Positions 6,002-8,211 of a stretch of 8,211 bases of DNA are shown one piece after another. Under the pieces are notes generated by a model. It saw nothing but the letters and a program-made list of their open reading frames with translations. It was not told the DNA's origin and did no database searches. The DNA is taken from the NCBI GenBank assembly GCA_947484105.1, contig CANKON010000059.1:1-8211 (forward strand), in the 5' to 3' direction. Every line of letters begins with the position of its first letter. The first letter of the stretch is position 1. Both the position numbers and the translations under genes were made by a program. The stretch comes from Methylococcaceae bacterium (lineage in GTDB: Bacteria; Pseudomonadota; Gammaproteobacteria; Methylococcales; Methylomonadaceae).

Positions 6002-6712
6002 ATGAAAACATCATTCAAAATTAGTGCAATCGCCTGTGCTTTAAGCCTAAGTGGTTGCAGTACATTACAAAGTTGGTTTCCTGATAAAGAAAAAGATTAC
6101 CAATTCACTACCGAATTACCGCAGTTAGTAATTCCTTCTGACTTAGTTCAAAAATCGGCATTACCCACACGTTCTTCCGTTGAAACGCCTACTGCAAAAT
6201 CGGTTGAATCTGTCGCGCCGCAGAAAATAGCTCCGAAAAAAAATATCACGCCGACAATTGAAAAAACCGCGCCACTGGTCAACCGTCCCGCACTTGAAGA
6301 CGCTGAAACCGAATTATCGCGCAACGAAATTCAAGTCAGTTTGACACACGAAAATGCCCCAACCTTAAACTTGAATGTGCCATCAGTTCGTGCGTGGCGA
6401 ATTGTTGGAAAAGCTTTAAGTCGCAGTGGCATTGAGGTCACAAATCGCGATCAAACTAACGGAAAAATTCATATTCAAATTGCCGATTCAAAACCGAAAA
6501 CAGAATCCGAAAAATCACTGTTGGATGATACGCTTTCAGTTTTCGATGGTTTTGTCAGCAACGAAACGGGCTACGTTCTTCAATTCCGTGAAACAAATTC
6601 AAAAACTGCCGTTACTGTGTTGAGTACAGAATTACAGCCACTCATGGACGGCGCAGACAACAAAGTGTTGCTGATTTTGTTCGAGGCGATTAAAGCCGAT
6701 TTGAGCAAGTAA
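6002..6712 (+). CDS. bamC: BamC/NlpB-like outer-membrane assembly lipoprotein, short form
   Basis: Predicted lipoprotein of the Bam complex, which inserts beta-barrel proteins in the outer membrane. 236 aa. Residues 1-18 form a signal peptide ending in the lipobox LSGC, with Cys19 as lipidation site. Residues 32-48 (DYQFTTELPQL..PSDL) match the N-terminal region that in known BamC lies along BamD. Then comes a Pro/Lys/Thr-rich linker (about 50-100) and one helix-grip domain (about 125-236) starting with VRAWRIVGKALSRSGIEV and NRDQTNG. E. coli BamC is about 344 aa with two helix-grip domains, and only one can be seen here. Its position one base after dapA supports the assignment. No clear Shine-Dalgarno is present, so coupling to dapA translation is likely. 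The short form could be lineage-typical. Sequence identity to known BamC is visibly low outside the domain signatures. Confidence 0.85.
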   Translation: MKTSFKISAIACALSLSGCSTLQSWFPDKEKDYQFTTELPQLVIPSDLVQKSALPTRSSVETPTAKSVESVAPQKIAPKKNITPTIEKTAPLVNRPALEDAETELSRNEIQVSLTHENAPTLNLNVPSVRAWRIVGKALSRSGIEVTNRDQTNGKIHIQIADSKPKTESEKSLLDDTLSVFDGFVSNETGYVLQFRETNSKTAVTVLSTELQPLMDGADNKVLLILFEAIKADLSK

Positions 6713-6839
6713 AAACCTATTACGACAAATGGCACGGCGATTGCTAAATTACGTTGCGATATTTGGCGACAAATTAGCATTCAGTTGGATTCAATCGGTC
6801 AAAATAATGCCCTTGTTTTAGCTGCAATTCACCCCATTA

Positions 6840-6866
6840 TTGACAACAGTACGATGATTTTATAAC
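6840..6866 (+). promoter_or_regulatory. Possible promoter for the type I exporter gene
   Basis: A consensus -35 TTGACA (6840-6845) is followed by TATAAC (6861-6866, 5/6 to -10), but the spacer is only 15 bp, shorter than ideal. It would give a leader of about 70 nt. An alternative is TGC-AATAAT (6898-6906), an extended -10 without a -35. Confidence 0.35.
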
Positions 6867-6886
6867 ACTCCGTTTAATAGAAAGTG

Positions 6887-6921
6887 CTTATAAAATATGC
6901 AATAATGAACACCTTTATAAG
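6887..6921. repeat. 8-bp AT-rich inverted repeat upstream of the exporter gene
   Basis: CTTATAAA (6887-6894) and TTTATAAG (6914-6921) are perfect inverted copies with a 19-bp spacer; their centres are 27 bp apart. The right arm ends 21 bases before the ATG. It could be a two-site operator or a weak leader hairpin. With such AT-rich arms a chance match is possible. Confidence 0.4.
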
Positions 6922-6942
6922 TAAATTCTAACTTTGTACAAC

Positions 6943-8211
6943 ATGAAAACACTCAACAAGTCTGATTTAGAAGAAGCCCTAAAATTATGCAAAGGCGCGT
7001 TTATTTCCGCCGCAGGTTTCAGTTTAGTCATCAACATATTGCAACTCGTTCCGACAATTTACATGTTGCAACTTTACGATCGCGTCGTTCCAACTGGCAA
7101 CCATTCAACTTTAGTGATGCTCACGCTGATCATGATGGTGTTGTTTGTGACGATGGGAACATTGGAATGGGTACGCTCGCAAATTTTAGTGCGCGTCAGT
7201 ACCCGTTTGGAGACGTTGCTCAACGAACGTTTGTTCAAAGTGGCTTACAAACAAGCTCTTTATACAGGTGGTCAACGCGCTTCATCGCAACCGCTCGATG
7301 ATTTAACAGCATTACGTCAATTCATGACTGGCAACGGATTATTTGCATTTTTCGACGCACCTTGGTTGCCAATTTATATTGCGTTGATGTTCGTATTTCA
7401 TTGGATGTATGGCTGGATGGCAGTTGGTACGGCAATTTTGTTAATCATCGTCGCCATCGTTCAAGAAAAAGCCACCAGCAAAATGCTAGGTGAAGCCAAC
7501 AATTTGGCAATGGCGGGGCGGGGTTTAGTCAATAAAAATCTTCGCAATGCCGAAGTTATCGAATCAATGGGAATGTTAAATAACATTCAACAACGTTGGT
7601 TGAAAGGGACAAATCAAGTATTAGTTTTACAGGCTACCGCCAGCTCACGCGCAGGTTTAATCAGTGCAACGTCAAAGTTAATTCGCCTGTCGTCACAATC
7701 GCTAATTCTTGCAATTGGCGCGTATTTGGTAATTGAAAATGAAATCACTTCTGGCTTGATGATTGGTGGCTCAGTGTTATTGGGACGTGCTTTAGCCCCT
7801 ATTGATATTGTCATTGGTTCATGGAAAGGTTTTATTTCTGCACGCGGACAGTATTCACGTTTGAACGAATTATTACGCCAGATTCCTGCTGATGCAGAAC
7901 GCATGACATTGCCAACGCCTGAAGGTTCATTCCAATTTGAAGCCGCAGTCGTTGCGCCTCCTGGTGCAAAACAAGCTGTTTTGAAAGGCATTTCAATCAA
8001 CATTGCGAAAGGTGATGTAGTGGGGGTGATTGGACCGAGCGGGGCAGGTAAATCAACATTTGCGCGGGCATTACTCGGAATTTGGCCCTGTAATCAAGGC
8101 AAAATCCGTTTAGACGGTGCAGATGTTTTCACTTGGAATCGTGAAGAACTTGGACCGCACATTGGTTATTTACCGCAAGACATCGAATTATTTGAAGGCA
8201 CCATCAGCGAA
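6943..8211 (+). CDS. Type I secretion ABC exporter (PrtD-type permease/ATPase), 3' end cut by window edge
   Basis: Inner-membrane ATP-driven exporter that, with a membrane-fusion protein and a TolC-like channel, moves unfolded C-terminal-signal substrates (proteases, RTX or S-layer-like proteins) from cytoplasm to outside in one step. 423 codons are visible and the frame is open at the right edge. The protein starts directly with the membrane domain: helices near residues 22-42, 54-76, about 140-172 (two) and 242-268, including the family block LRQFMTGNGLFAFFDAPWLP (Phe137-Pro143 at its end). The nucleotide-binding domain follows, with Walker A GPSGAGKST (364-372) and the Q-loop in YLPQD (Gln412). 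The signature motif, Walker B and H-loop are beyond the window. There is no N-terminal C39-peptidase-like domain, which places it with PrtD/AprD/HasD rather than HlyB/LapB. No Shine-Dalgarno precedes the ATG. Substrate unknown. Confidence 0.94.
   Translation, partial: MKTLNKSDLEEALKLCKGAFISAAGFSLVINILQLVPTIYMLQLYDRVVPTGNHSTLVMLTLIMMVLFVTMGTLEWVRSQILVRVSTRLETLLNERLFKVAYKQALYTGGQRASSQPLDDLTALRQFMTGNGLFAFFDAPWLPIYIALMFVFHWMYGWMAVGTAILLIIVAIVQEKATSKMLGEANNLAMAGRGLVNKNLRNAEVIESMGMLNNIQQRWLKGTNQVLVLQATASSRAGLISATSKLIRLSSQSLILAIGAYLVIENEITSGLMIGGSVLLGRALAPIDIVIGSWKGFISARGQYSRLNELLRQIPADAERMTLPTPEGSFQFEAAVVAPPGAKQAVLKGISINIAKGDVVGVIGPSGAGKSTFARALLGIWPCNQGKIRLDGADVFTWNREELGPHIGYLPQDIELFEGTISE

Larger units (their letters stand above)
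6713..6942. other. 230-bp gap between bamC and the exporter gene; possible gene remnant
   Basis: No convincing intact gene. In the bamC frame, immediately after its TAA, the frame stays open for about 50 codons (to a TAA ending at 6863). It has protein-like composition (segment AKLRCDIWRQISIQLDSIGQ, then NNALVLAAIHPIID) but no ATG until its very end. I do not recognise it. A small ORF from the ATG at 6729 in another frame gives 31 residues and looks fortuitous. No GC-rich hairpin with a U-run follows bamC. The right half is very AT-rich and holds the promoter-like and repeat sequences listed separately. Confidence 0.4.

Noticed and set aside
6987..7301. 104-codon plus-strand frame within the exporter gene
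   Set aside because: Out-of-frame shadow, rich in Arg/Gln/His, overlapping the first membrane helices of the real protein.
7614..8003. 129-codon open frame on the minus strand
   Set aside because: Lies entirely inside the exporter gene, whose frame has clear domains; the antisense product resembles nothing known.
1..8211. CRISPR array, tRNA/rRNA genes, insertion sequences, prophage or defence genes
   Set aside because: I looked for spaced direct repeats, tRNA-like cloverleaf arms, transposase motifs and toxin/defence-type proteins and saw none; codon use is even across the window with no sign of a transferred island.

Overview
The window reads as a gammaproteobacterial chromosome segment. 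The dapA product carries the E. coli-type catalytic residues at the same residue numbers and is followed after one base by a BamC-like lipoprotein. rpmE encodes the zinc-binding form of L31, and the helicase has the long DeaD/CsdA architecture. The DNA is moderately AT-rich with uniform codon use across all genes. An AT-rich sulfur-oxidiser-like gammaproteobacterium (Thiotrichales/Beggiatoa type) would fit, but that is a guess.

Layout. (1) Positions 1-2717, minus strand: a tight cluster transcribed in the order exonuclease III, an oxygen-binding di-iron (ODP) type metallo-beta-lactamase-fold protein, and a GAF-like/GGDEF diguanylate cyclase that runs off the left edge exactly inside its GGDE(F) active-site motif. 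(2) 2718-2807: a compact divergent control region with overlapping -10 elements on opposite strands and competing hairpins ahead of rpmE (plus strand, 2808-3008). (3) 3023-3066: a perfect 19-bp hairpin between the convergent rpmE and deaD genes, flanked so that it can terminate both. (4) 3076-4950, minus: deaD, a cold-shock/ribosome-assembly type DEAD-box RNA helicase. (5) 4951-5124: a divergent promoter region between deaD and dapA. (6) 5125-6712, plus: dapA-bamC (lysine/diaminopimelate synthesis and outer-membrane assembly). (7) 6713-6942: a 230-bp gap with an in-frame open stretch after the bamC stop, a possible promoter and an AT-rich inverted repeat. (8) 6943-8211, plus: the first 423 codons of a PrtD-type type I secretion ABC exporter, cut by the right edge after the Q-loop.

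How the genes fit together. Most of the window is core housekeeping. The part with new-biology potential is the ODP + diguanylate cyclase pair. The ODP protein keeps a di-iron ligand set but has no flavodoxin domain, which argues for a sensor rather than an oxygen reductase. Its stop codon is only 4 bases from the start of a soluble cyclase with its own sensory domain. The simplest hypothesis is an oxygen/redox (Fe-O2) sensor tuning c-di-GMP synthesis. The type I exporter at the right end is a separate unit, and its partner genes lie outside the window.
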